The notes under the pieces were generated by a model. The model did not search any database. It was not told the origin of the DNA and was given only the letters and a program-made list of their open reading frames with translations. DNA of 40,470 nt from Bacilli bacterium (lineage in GTDB: Bacteria > Bacillota_I > Bacilli_A > RF39 > UBA660): positions 1-40,470 of the forward strand of contig JAFUTR010000033.1 of assembly GCA_017477845.1 (NCBI GenBank), written 5' to 3'. The position numbers were made by a program, and so were the translations under genes. Positions 23,998 through 32,363 of the stretch are shown here, in pieces; positions within the stretch are counted from its first letter, which is position 1; every line of letters starts with the position of its first letter.

Positions 23998-25964
23998 AAT
24001 AAATCGTCTCCTTCTTTAACTGTTAGTAACCATCCTTTCTTTTTTTGCTTAAGTAGCATAATTGAAGTATAAACTATGGTTACAAACAATAATGAAAAAA
24101 ACAAGTATAAGATCATGTAATTGTCTATTTGAAAAACTTTAAAATTATAAATATGATTTTCAAAAATTACCATATTTAAAATTGGAACAAGTATTACTGA
24201 AAGTGTAACAGATATAAGATATTTATATATTACTGATAATACAGATATAAAGGAATTTGTAATTAAGATTTTAATCCAACTATATCCATAATAATAATAT
24301 ACTGATAATATATGCCCTGTATATTCATCTTGAATGGTTTTAGTTTGAAAATAAAAAACTATAGCGCTTATAAATGCAATTATTATTATTGGATATGATA
24401 ATAATTTTAACATTTCTATATCCTGCTGATAATTGATGAAATTCAGTGAAAAGTCATAAATCTTAATTGGAGAATTATTATTACTATCTTGAAAATCATT
24501 ATAAAAATTAATTAAATTTGATGAATTATCAAAATAAACATAAAGAGACGTAGCTTTGTAATTATTTAATTCCCCATATCCTAATACATCATCATATAAA
24601 TATTTTTCTAGGTATTTACTATTTATATAAGTATACATGTTATAATCTAATTCCCCAAACATACTTTTCATGTAAATATTATCATCTGATATATACTTAA
24701 AAATCCCAGAAACTGTAAATTCCTCCTCCTTATCAGGTAATTTGATTTTAATTTTTGTACCTATTAATTTCTGAATATTTGAATCTATTTGTTTTGCTTG
24801 CTTATATCCTAAAATTATGTCATTTTGAGTTGTAAAATAATTTCCATACAACATTAAATTTTCCGAAATATTGAATAAGTCTTGTTCATATGGAAGTGTA
24901 AGTAATGTTCCGTCAAAATCAATTATTGGACTACCATCATCATTTGTTTTTATAGGAATGTTTTCAGAATAATTATATACAATTGACTTATAATCATATT
25001 TTTCTAATATATCTTTGCAATAATTTTGACTTTCAATCGAACAATATAGTTTAACAACATTTACATCATACTTATTTAATAAACTCTCAAGCAGTTTTTC
25101 TTTATAACTGCTACACGCAAATGATAATAAAAGAATAATAATCAAAAACAATATTAAAAAATAGTCAGATTTTTTTTCACGTTTTTTATAAAAGATTTTT
25201 TTTATCATAAACAAAAATAAATTATTCTTTTTATTATGTTCATTTATTTTACTATTTTCAAAATTCAATTTATAATCATTTTCATATTTGTTATTTTTTT
25301 TCTTTTCAATTAATGCTGATATTTTCTCTATATTAATTACTTCATCAATAGATTCAATTAAGCTATCATCATGTGAAGCACAAATAATTAAATGATCCTT
25401 TTTTATTTTCTTAATAATGCTAAATAATATTTGTTTATTTCTTTTATCTAACGAAGCAGTAGGTTCGTCTAAAAGTATGACTTTTTGATTTTTTAATAAT
25501 GCTTGGATTATTGATACACGTTGTTTTTCACCACCAGACAATTGATAGGGGTATTTATGCAAAACTTCAGTTAGTTGAAATTCATTTAAATATTCGTAAA
25601 TTTTTTTATAATCATTTTTATCAGTCAAACATAATTTAAGATTATCTTCTATTGTCAAGTAATCAACAAAATACAAATTTTGAGTAATATAAGCAATTGA
25701 CTCTCTACTTATTTTTTCTGAAACTTGATTATTAAAAGTATAATTAAAAAAATAAATTATTCCATTTTCAAAGTTTATAGCACCACTTATAATATTCAGT
25801 AAAGTTGTTTTTCCACTACCACTAACACCAGAAATAAAATAGGCTTTGTTTTCCTCAAAATCATAGGAAAAGTTATCAATTATTCTTTTATTATCAAATG
25901 ATTTACAAACATTTCTACATCTAATAATTACTTTTTTTCTATCACTGTTCATCATAACCATCAT
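23994..25964 (-). CDS. MacB-like ABC transporter (ATPase-permease fusion), first of pair
   Basis: About 656 residues with the same plan as its downstream neighbour. The ATPase has GVSGSGKTT near 46-54, LSGGEKQRVSIIQALL, VILLDEPTASLDKRN and an H-loop CASHDD. After a helix near 270-285 (YFLILFLIIILLLSFACSS) comes an outer domain of about 230 residues and three C-terminal helices ending in ILYLFFSLLFVTIVYTSIML. Several near-start ATGs occur (25964, 25961, 25955, 25952) overlapping the end of the previous gene; no ribosome-binding site stands out, so coupled translation is likely and the exact start is open. It may pair with the 610-residue protein. The single-pass protein upstream occupies the place of the membrane-fusion subunit in YknXYZ-type systems but does not resemble it. 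Confidence 0.87.
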   Translation of the reverse strand: MMVMMNSDRKKVIIRCRNVCKSFDNKRIIDNFSYDFEENKAYFISGVSGSGKTTLLNIISGAINFENGIIYFFNYTFNNQVSEKISRESIAYITQNLYFVDYLTIEDNLKLCLTDKNDYKKIYEYLNEFQLTEVLHKYPYQLSGGEKQRVSIIQALLKNQKVILLDEPTASLDKRNKQILFSIIKKIKKDHLIICASHDDSLIESIDEVINIEKISALIEKKKNNKYENDYKLNFENSKINEHNKKNNLFLFMIKKIFYKKREKKSDYFLILFLIIILLLSFACSSYKEKLLESLLNKYDVNVVKLYCSIESQNYCKDILEKYDYKSIVYNYSENIPIKTNDDGSPIIDFDGTLLTLPYEQDLFNISENLMLYGNYFTTQNDIILGYKQAKQIDSNIQKLIGTKIKIKLPDKEEEFTVSGIFKYISDDNIYMKSMFGELDYNMYTYINSKYLEKYLYDDVLGYGELNNYKATSLYVYFDNSSNLINFYNDFQDSNNNSPIKIYDFSLNFINYQQDIEMLKLLSYPIIIIAFISAIVFYFQTKTIQDEYTGHILSVYYYYGYSWIKILITNSFISVLSVIYKYLISVTLSVILVPILNMVIFENHIYNFKVFQIDNYMILYLFFSLLFVTIVYTSIMLLKQKKKGWLLTVKEGDDLL

Positions 25965-26850
25965 CAAAAGTACTAATTATTTTATATAAACGCATTATTT
26001 TTTCATTTTTATAATCAGGGAACTCTTCTAATATATCAATTTTTTGATTTTTAATAATATATTTTTCTATTTCTTTTACTTGATTATACAATTTTATTTG
26101 CTCTTGATTAGCCTTATTGTTATGTATTAAATCAGACAAAAAAGTGTTGTCAGAATATACTATATCTATTCTTAATGCTATAATATTCCCACGGAAAGCA
26201 AGAATGCCAACATTCCAAAAATATCCATCTTTTAATTCATCTTTTTTTATAGAGCAAGGATCCATAAGATATGGCCCAACTTTTTTTGTAAATTTTTTTG
26301 ATACAGCATTATTGTAAAGATTTATAATAGTATTTTTGTCAAAATTATACACATCTATATCCTTCATATCTTCAAAATCAATTTTTTTATTGAATTGTTT
26401 TTCATCAAACCAATTTTCTATTTTAGTAATTTCATCATTTGCTCTTATGCCATTTGATTCTTTTTTTGAAATTGATAAAGTTGGAAATCCATCTATTTCA
26501 CGAACAACTTCTGTATAAGTATCATCTTTATATACTCTCAATTTGTAATTATCTAATTTTTCATACTTTAAATTACAGCCATTAAAAAAGTTTGATGTTA
26601 TATCTTGTTTTTGTTCAATTGTCGTAATCAAAAAATAATAAAACCATCCATCTTCTCCTGATATTTCAGTTGAGATTTCTTCTGCATACATTTTAGTAGC
26701 ATAATTTTTAGCGGCATTTTCGGATTCTTTCATCTTTTTATTATAATAACTATCACTTGATTTTGAATCAATAAAAAGAAAAATGCCCGAAATAACAAAT
26801 ATAATAATGATAATGCCAAAAATCACCCTAGCTTGCAATTTTATATTCAT
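25942..26850 (-). CDS. Single-pass membrane protein of the transporter operon, unknown
   Basis: 302 residues from the ATG at 26850 (AAAGGAGTAAGT upstream; the longer frame has no site). One membrane helix at about 8-30 is followed by an extracytoplasmic region of 270 residues. A helical stretch KMKESENAAKNYATKMYAEE comes first, then a mixed domain with GEDGWFYYFLITT, two single cysteines (FFNGCNLKY and YLMDPCSIK) and a charged C-terminal helical part. No family recognised. It overlaps the first ABC gene and follows the 167-residue secreted protein, so it is probably a structural partner or substrate receptor of the transporter. Confidence 0.72.
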   Translation of the reverse strand: MNIKLQARVIFGIIIIIFVISGIFLFIDSKSSDSYYNKKMKESENAAKNYATKMYAEEISTEISGEDGWFYYFLITTIEQKQDITSNFFNGCNLKYEKLDNYKLRVYKDDTYTEVVREIDGFPTLSISKKESNGIRANDEITKIENWFDEKQFNKKIDFEDMKDIDVYNFDKNTIINLYNNAVSKKFTKKVGPYLMDPCSIKKDELKDGYFWNVGILAFRGNIIALRIDIVYSDNTFLSDLIHNNKANQEQIKLYNQVKEIEKYIIKNQKIDILEEFPDYKNEKIMRLYKIISTFDDGYDEQ

Positions 26851-26911
26851 ACTTACTCCTTTCTTTCTAAATAATAACATAAAAAAGCTAAATTAATAGA
26901 TTTTTTACATA

Positions 26912-27415
26912 TTAATCTACTGCAAATTGATAATAGAACAATTCTCCATTAGTTGCACTTGTATCACCGCTTACAGCATCTAATGAGACCTTAATATATA
27001 ATTCAGCAGTTGGATCACCAGCAGAATCAATATTTCCACTTGTATTAGTAGTTATGCTTTCTACTGCATTTTTCATTTGTAATCCATCAAATCCAAATCT
27101 ATATGTTTTTACTAAATCATCAGCATTTGGATAGACATCATCTTCATACATTCTAATATACACTTTACGACTATTATTAGGAACACAAACAGTACTTCTT
27201 AACCAACCAAATGTTGTTATATAAAAATATGTTCTATCACCTCTAACAGATGTATATGTAGGAGTAGTTATAGATGTAGTGCCAGATTGCACTGTTGCAC
27301 CGGAATATACTTCAGGTCCTTTTAAGTTTGCTGAATATGTAAGTGCTGAAACACCTGCCACACCAACTATCATTATTGATAATGCAAATATTGATAGCAT
27401 TATTTTTTTTATCAT
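26912..27415 (-). CDS. Secreted 167-residue protein, unknown
   Basis: A Sec signal peptide (MIKK, hydrophobic core, cleavage likely after VSA at 24) is followed by a Thr/Ser/Tyr-rich mature domain of about 140 residues with alternating polar and hydrophobic residues, probably all-beta. A single cysteine (STVCVPNNS) is present, and no anchor or catalytic motif. It is not evidently related to the 248-residue paralogues. AAGAAAGGAGAAAAT precedes the ATG. It has its own promoter carrying the element shared with the gene at 21.5 kb, and lies directly upstream of the single-pass protein and the ABC pair, so it is the prime candidate for a product exported, displayed or sensed by that system. Confidence 0.72.
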   Translation of the reverse strand: MIKKIMLSIFALSIMIVGVAGVSALTYSANLKGPEVYSGATVQSGTTSITTPTYTSVRGDRTYFYITTFGWLRSTVCVPNNSRKVYIRMYEDDVYPNADDLVKTYRFGFDGLQMKNAVESITTNTSGNIDSAGDPTAELYIKVSLDAVSGDTSATNGELFYYQFAVD

Positions 27416-27433
27416 ATTTTCTCCTTTCTTTTA

Positions 27434-27473
27434 TCTATAACAAACATACAATTATAAACCGTACGCATTTTAT
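27434..27473 (-). promoter_or_regulatory. Shared promoter element, copy 2
   Basis: On the minus strand ATAAAATGCGTACGGTTTAT followed by AATT (27,450-27,473) is ten bases upstream of TATAGA (27,434-27,439). It differs from copy 1 (21,865-21,888) at only three of 24 positions and keeps the same distance to the -10, in front of an unrelated gene. It includes the CGTACG palindrome. Confidence 0.65.
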
Positions 27474-27494
27474 AATTAATGTTGTTAACTTATT

Positions 27495-28241
27495 TTAAAT
27501 ATTAACACCACCCATACCATCATATATACCTGAAGCATTTCCATAAAAGTTAAATACTCCACCTAATCCTCCAGGACTAATAGTATAATAATAACTATCT
27601 GGTAGTGAAATATTGGATGTCGCATGTTGATAACTTGCATATATATTTCCACCAATATTAGTATAAAACTTTTGATTAACTATGATATTAGTTGCACCAG
27701 TTGGAAGTTTTACAGAGGTACCAAAACCATTTGATAAATATCTATTGTTTGAAAAGTAAGTAGTTCCACTACTTGATGATACTTTAGTAGTAATATTATT
27801 AGTATATAAACTTGTACCATTAAATCTTGCACCTATGACATCATAACTTCTAATAGTAGGATTTGTTAACCAAGTCAGATTAGTTATAACAGTACATTTG
27901 GTTGTATCACATGATCTTGCAATACTTATCTTCTTACTATTGGTTTCATAAGATGGTCCTTTTGTTAATATGTTATTTAATGATAAATTAGATACATCAT
28001 GATATGCATTTATTTCTACTTGCCTATTATTTATATCTAAATCAGCAATCCACTCATAATCTTCTTGTGTCATATTCATAAAATAATTTTCTCCATAAAA
28101 ATCATTAATGAATTTATATTCTTTATCAGTTAGTTCAACACCATTACTATTTATGAATGTTTTATTAACAGTTGCATATACCTTGCTAGAAATCGATATA
28201 ATTAAAATAAGAAATACAAATAACAAAAATTTTTTTTTCAT
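27495..28241 (-). CDS. Secreted protein, family shared with the gene at 19.4 kb
   Basis: 248 residues with a signal peptide (MKKK, hydrophobic core, cleavage likely after VYA at 23). The mature N-terminal part begins with a polar segment (VELTDKEYKFINDFYGENYF, then NMTQEDYEWI) absent from the paralogue, followed by the shared C-terminal domain: IRSYDVIGARF, GFGTSVKLPTGA, YASYQHATSNISL, then a Gly-rich end YTISPGGLGGVFNFYGNASG. A CDTTKC pair could form a disulphide. GAAAGGAGGAATAAT precedes the ATG. The gene follows the membrane-anchored HTH gene, separated by a long hairpin, and no separate promoter is visible, so expression may depend on read-through. Function unknown. Confidence 0.8.
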   Translation of the reverse strand: MKKKFLLFVFLILIISISSKVYATVNKTFINSNGVELTDKEYKFINDFYGENYFMNMTQEDYEWIADLDINNRQVEINAYHDVSNLSLNNILTKGPSYETNSKKISIARSCDTTKCTVITNLTWLTNPTIRSYDVIGARFNGTSLYTNNITTKVSSSSGTTYFSNNRYLSNGFGTSVKLPTGATNIIVNQKFYTNIGGNIYASYQHATSNISLPDSYYYTISPGGLGGVFNFYGNASGIYDGMGGVNI

Positions 28242-28280
28242 ATTATTCCTCCTTTCAAATTTAATTCTAATCCTTGATGT

Positions 28281-28345
28281 AAAAAAAAATAAAGGGCAAG
28301 TATTTCACATTGCAATATTCTAAAGAATGTGAAATATTTGCTCTT
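28281..28345 (-). terminator. Long-stem terminator or attenuator inside the cassette
   Basis: Minus-strand AAAGAGCAAATATTTCACAT pairs, with few mismatches, with ATGTGAAATACTTGCCCTTT, followed by ATTTTTTTTT. It begins within the stop codon region of the HTH gene and precedes the secreted-protein gene. Its stem is related in sequence to the terminator at 21,990-22,054. Confidence 0.78.
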
Positions 28346-29440
28346 TTAATCATTAATATAGTTTAAATATTTTTCTTTTATTTCTGTAACGAAATCTACA
28401 TTGCAATTACCATTTTTACAAGAATTTAAATTTATGCTATATATGTAATTATCAACAATTGTTGAATTCTCAAATTTATTATATTCTAATGTATTGTCAT
28501 TTAAGTCATAAAAAATTTTTTCTTCATAATTTGATTTTTTAATTGTAATAATATATATATTTGTATTGGCGAAATACTCTTCCAGTATATTATTATTTTC
28601 TCTTTCATATGAATCCTTTTCTTCGTCATAATAAAAGTTTGTAGTTACATATTTAGGTACTTTATTTATATTAGATACTTTATCATTATCTGAAATAGGT
28701 TGTTTTAAATCTTCAATTATTTTATTGTTAGAATAATCTTTAGATAAAATCAAATCAATTATAACATTTTCCTCATTGTCTAGTTTTAACTCTAGTTTCA
28801 AGTTTTTTATAATATAATCAAGATCACTATAATTAAATAATTCATTATAATTAAAGTTATTGATAAATAATAGTTTTGTATCAGAATCATTTCCTATAAA
28901 TATATCTTTTTCTTCATTATCTCTTATAAAAAACAACCTAACACTATTTATATTATTACTACTGTTATTTTCAATATCTCCAACCCTAATATAACTTTTT
29001 TCTTTTGAAAATAATAATATACCATTTGACACATAAAAATTACCATTTTCACCATACACTTTATATACATGTATAGAATTATAATTATTTATAAAATAAT
29101 ATATAAAGAAAGAAAAAATTAAACATATAACTATAAGTGAACTAACAATTATTAGTTTTTTAAATCGTTTCTTTTCGTCTTTAATTATTTTAATAGGTAT
29201 CGAATCAACATTATTATTGTTATCATTATTTTTTCTTTCACCATAGATAATTTCATTTATTGTTACATTAAATAATTTTTGCATTTCTAATAATATTTCT
29301 GTATTTGGTATGTATATACCACGTTCCCATTTCGATACCATAGTCCTATCAACCAATAATTTCTCAGCTAAATCTTCTTGTGTCCATTTTTTCTCTTTTC
29401 TGAGTTCACAAATGAATTGACCAATTTTTTTATTATTCAT
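28346..29440 (-). CDS. Membrane-anchored XRE-family regulator with large outer domain
   Basis: 364 residues from the ATG at 29440 (AAGGAG nine bases upstream). XRE helix-turn-helix at about 5-60 (IGQFICELRKEKKWTQEDLA, MVSKWERGIYIPNTEILLEM), close in sequence to the regulator at 20219-20950. One membrane helix at about 93-117 is followed by an extracellular region of about 245 residues, roughly twice that of its relative, with a beta-rich first half (VYGENGNFYVSNGILLFSKE) and a second half ending in CKNGNC. It heads the operon of secreted protein, single-pass protein and ABC pair. A TATAAT about 25 bases before the ATG is its likely -10, and the palindrome GTATCTTTTTTAGATAC lies further upstream at 29,522-29,539. 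Confidence 0.83.
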   Translation of the reverse strand: MNNKKIGQFICELRKEKKWTQEDLAEKLLVDRTMVSKWERGIYIPNTEILLEMQKLFNVTINEIIYGERKNNDNNNNVDSIPIKIIKDEKKRFKKLIIVSSLIVICLIFSFFIYYFINNYNSIHVYKVYGENGNFYVSNGILLFSKEKSYIRVGDIENNSSNNINSVRLFFIRDNEEKDIFIGNDSDTKLLFINNFNYNELFNYSDLDYIIKNLKLELKLDNEENVIIDLILSKDYSNNKIIEDLKQPISDNDKVSNINKVPKYVTTNFYYDEEKDSYERENNNILEEYFANTNIYIITIKKSNYEEKIFYDLNDNTLEYNKFENSTIVDNYIYSINLNSCKNGNCNVDFVTEIKEKYLNYIND

Positions 29441-29521
29441 ACACAACAGCTCCTTATTAAACTAATAATTGAATTATACCATAATTCTCTTAAAAAATAT
29501 GTAGCTGAAAAAGAGAGTTAC

Positions 29522-29539
29522 GTATCTAAAAAAGATACT
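29522..29539. promoter_or_regulatory. GTATCT inverted repeat upstream of the HTH gene
   Basis: GTATCTAAAAAAGATAC forms an inverted repeat upstream of the promoter of the HTH gene at 29440 and just after the end of the CD1108-like gene. Read on the plus strand its AAAAAAGATACT half is the same as in the 17-base repeats at 19.35 and 20.18 kb, so it may bind the same regulator, in the opposite orientation. Confidence 0.45.
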
Positions 29540-29557
29540 TTATATACTATATGTAAA

Positions 29558-31213
29558 TTATTCTTTTATTTTAAAGTAAACAAACTGTGTTGTTTTGTTA
29601 AAATTATACTGTTTCCACATATCAACTTCATAAGTATCTGGATCTAACATATATACTTTATTATTTTCTACTCTATCTACCGCTACCCAATGTTGTGATG
29701 TTTTTGTTGCTCCTAATACTTCTACTGCAAGGTAATATCCATTCTCATAAAATTTTTTTATTTCAGCATATTTTTGCTGCTTAGTCATACCATTTAAATA
29801 AACTCTTCCTTGATAAACAAAATTAGGTACTACTTTTGAAATTGCACCATATTGTAAATTTGCTCCATCAAATCCATACACATTATTAAGTGCAATAACA
29901 AATGTACCAGGATTAAAAGGCTGAATATCTTTTGTTGGTACTTCACTTTTCTTTATAAGAATTGCAATTGAAGTTACTAAACATCCAGCATTACTTATTT
30001 GTTTAGAAGATGTTCCAAGTCTTATATTAGACCATTCTTTTCCTCTTTTCTTCCATTCCGTTATTTCTCCACTAGAGCCATATGTACCATATATAACTGC
30101 ACTCCAAAGAGAATTATGTTCATCTTTCATCAATTCTTCATATTGTTTTCTTTGTTCTTCAGTAAAATTATACTTATCTAGTAAACTGTTTGGATTCACT
30201 CTATCTATAAAAATATGTAATACTTTTGTTGTTGATTCTGTTTCTATATCCACTTGATATTTTTCCATAGCTGATGTAGGTCTTTGAGATATTCCACCTT
30301 CAGTTAATTCAAAATCGTCTCTTGAATCAATTGTTTTTTTGGTATACTTTTCTATCTTTAAATCAGTAGTAATTTTATTCATGTCCCAAAATACTTCTCT
30401 TAGTATTTTTTTCTTTTCTTTGTTCATTGTCATAACTTCTTCTTCATTTCCATTAGAAACTCTAGCAGCATAAACAGATAAAATATCTTTCCAAGGTGCT
30501 CTATTAGATTCAACTATTACTTCATCATGTAATATTTTTCTTTTTAATGAATTTATTTCATTATCCATTTCATTATTTAATTCAATAATACAATCACTCA
30601 TTCTAATTGGATTACTAGAGTCAGATGAAAAGAATATTCCAAAAATAGATGTTATTAATAATCCTATTAAACAAATAACTATTATTGGAATCATTAATAC
30701 AGAGCCACCTGCTAGCAAAATATTCACTAAAGATTTTAAACTAGCTATCATTCCATTAATTGCACTCCTACTTGATTTAAATAATTTTTTACCTACATCT
30801 TTTGATTTATTTTTAACACTTATAGCCAACTTTTTCCCTTGTTCAGTTATTTTCTTACTTACTTTTTTATTTTCATTAGCAACTACATTTTCTACTTTGT
30901 TTATTTTATCTTTTGTTTTAATACCATCTATTTTCTCTTTAATAACTTTTTTATTCTTATTATCTTGTATTACATTTTTGGTTTTATTAACACCTTTTTT
31001 ACTTAAATATAACGCCTCATCTTTTGCCCTATTTGATTCATATTTTAGTTTATCACTAGCATAATCAACTGCGTTAGTGTCTCCAGTAGTATTATCTTTT
31101 ACTTTTTCGTTTAAATAAATAGCTGGATCTTTTATTCTTTCTTTCCATGCTGTTGCTCTATCGAATACTTTTATATCTTTCTTTTTTATTTCTTTTGTTT
31201 TTATATCTTTCAA
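29558..31213 (-). CDS. CD1108-like conjugation protein with C-terminal C39-like peptidase
   Basis: 551 residues. The N-terminal third is a long charged region rich in Lys, followed by KSSRSAINGMIASLKSLVNI and a membrane helix near 168-192 ending LLITSIFGIFFSSD, the layout of CD1108-family transfer proteins in clostridial ICEs. A middle extracellular domain follows. The C-terminal 140 residues look like a papain-fold C39-type peptidase: Cys411 in NAGCLVTSIAI, His508 in QHWVAVD, Asp524 in MLDPD. Many relatives carry NlpC/P60 or lysozyme-like domains instead. It probably opens the wall for the transfer channel. The start is TTG at 31213 with GGAGGTGACATT upstream. It follows the VirB4 gene. Confidence 0.82.
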   Translation of the reverse strand: MKDIKTKEIKKKDIKVFDRATAWKERIKDPAIYLNEKVKDNTTGDTNAVDYASDKLKYESNRAKDEALYLSKKGVNKTKNVIQDNKNKKVIKEKIDGIKTKDKINKVENVVANENKKVSKKITEQGKKLAISVKNKSKDVGKKLFKSSRSAINGMIASLKSLVNILLAGGSVLMIPIIVICLIGLLITSIFGIFFSSDSSNPIRMSDCIIELNNEMDNEINSLKRKILHDEVIVESNRAPWKDILSVYAARVSNGNEEEVMTMNKEKKKILREVFWDMNKITTDLKIEKYTKKTIDSRDDFELTEGGISQRPTSAMEKYQVDIETESTTKVLHIFIDRVNPNSLLDKYNFTEEQRKQYEELMKDEHNSLWSAVIYGTYGSSGEITEWKKRGKEWSNIRLGTSSKQISNAGCLVTSIAILIKKSEVPTKDIQPFNPGTFVIALNNVYGFDGANLQYGAISKVVPNFVYQGRVYLNGMTKQQKYAEIKKFYENGYYLAVEVLGATKTSQHWVAVDRVENNKVYMLDPDTYEVDMWKQYNFNKTTQFVYFKIKE

Positions 31214-31347
31214 AATGTCACCTCCATAAATAAAAAAAGAACTATTAATATTTCTACTAATAGCTCTTTAATTGTTTTATTAATCGAATTAATAAAACCT
31301 CTCCATTCGAGTTTTTCAACTCAAACAACATTATATAACATATTTGT
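31214..31347 (-). terminator. Three consecutive hairpins after virB4
   Basis: In the minus-strand order there are GAGTT-GAAAA-AACTC (31,309-31,322), the perfect GTTTTATTAAT/ATTAATAAAAC stem (31,274-31,298), and GAGCTATTA/TAATAGTTC (31,239-31,266) followed by TTTTTTT. The last is a good intrinsic terminator or attenuator, placed 18 bases before the ribosome-binding site of the CD1108-like gene. Confidence 0.65.
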
Positions 31348-32252
31348 CTATTTTTCATTAAGCTTTGTACTCATCAATTTATATAATTTAGTATCTTTTG
31401 GAAATTCATTTTTAAATGGTATTAATGAGCTTCCTATTTTTAATAATCCCTCTCCGACTTCAACATTTGTAATATATCCCATTTGAGTATCTGATATTGA
31501 TAATAACTTGGATAATTCTTTTGAATCTGTTCCTGCTTGGTTTAACATAACTAAAAATTCTGAATTTGCTAACATTGTTCTTGCTGTATGACTTTGTAAT
31601 AAATCATCAACATTTTGAGTAATTCCAGTACAGAATGCTCCATATTTTCTTACTCTTTTCCACAATGTGAATAAGAAGTTTGCTGAATATTCATGTTGAA
31701 ACAATAAATATATTTCATCAATAAAAATATAAGTGTTTTTCCCTTTTTGTCTATTAACAGTAATTCTATTTAATATGGCATCAAGTACAACTAACATACC
31801 AAAAGTTTTTAAATCTTTATCAAGTTCTAGAATATCATAACAAACTATTCGATTATTTATATCAACATTAGTATTTTTAGAAAATGTATTTAGTGTTCCA
31901 TCAGTATATAATTCCATGGCAACTGCTATATCATTTGCTTCTTTTTCTGGTTGCTTTGCAAGTTCTTCTTTAAAATCATGTAGAGTTGGTGCAACTCCCA
32001 TATAATTTCCTTGCTGATATGCTCTATATACTTTTGATGTACATCTATCTATTATAGATTTTTCTTTTGCTCCTAAACCATTTACTCCTATTAAGTTTTC
32101 ACATAATGATAAGATAAACTCTGACTTTAATATAACTGGATTTCCTTCATCACTATAATCTGCATTTATATCCATTGGATTAATATGGTTATCACTTGTT
32201 GCTGCAAGTCTTACTACTTGTCCACCTAGATTTTCTACTAACTTATAATATT
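31348..32252 (-). CDS. virB4: VirB4-family conjugation ATPase, exon 2
   Basis: This is the C-terminal part of the VirB4/TrsE-type ATPase that energises the type IV secretion channel. It resumes at AATATTATAAG (Tyr-Tyr-Lys) after the intron and reads KLVENLGGQVVRLAATSDNH, INPMDINADYSDEGNPVILK, the Walker B NTYIFIDEIYLLF, and the ITQNVDDLLQS motif. The open frame has an apparent ATG at 32175 but that is an internal methionine; no ribosome-binding site precedes it. Joined with exon 1 it gives 781 codons in frame. Without splicing the protein would lack Walker B and be inactive. Confidence 0.92.
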
Positions 32253-32301
32253 ATAACGATAGGTAAGTTTTTGATATTATCTCCAACTTTTCCCCCGTTC
32301 C

Positions 32302-32335
32302 ACACCGTACGTGAGACTTTCACCTCATACGGCGT
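32302..32335 (-). ncRNA. Group II intron domain V
   Basis: A 34-base hairpin with GCCGTA and TACGGT arms, a GTATGAGG/CTCACGTAC internal bulge and a GAAA-type loop, the most conserved catalytic part of group II introns. The triad position reads CGC. It lies about 50 bases before the 3' splice site, leaving room for domain VI. Confidence 0.9.
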
Positions 32336-32363
32336 TCCATCATTTCCAATTAGTTATTATAAG

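Noticed and set aside
22165-25964. Lactococcin-972 type export (DUF1430 protein plus ABC ATPase)
   Set aside because: Both ABC proteins are N-terminal ATPase fused to a four-helix MacB-type permease, not separate DUF1430 and ATPase proteins, and the secreted proteins are far longer than lactococcin 972.
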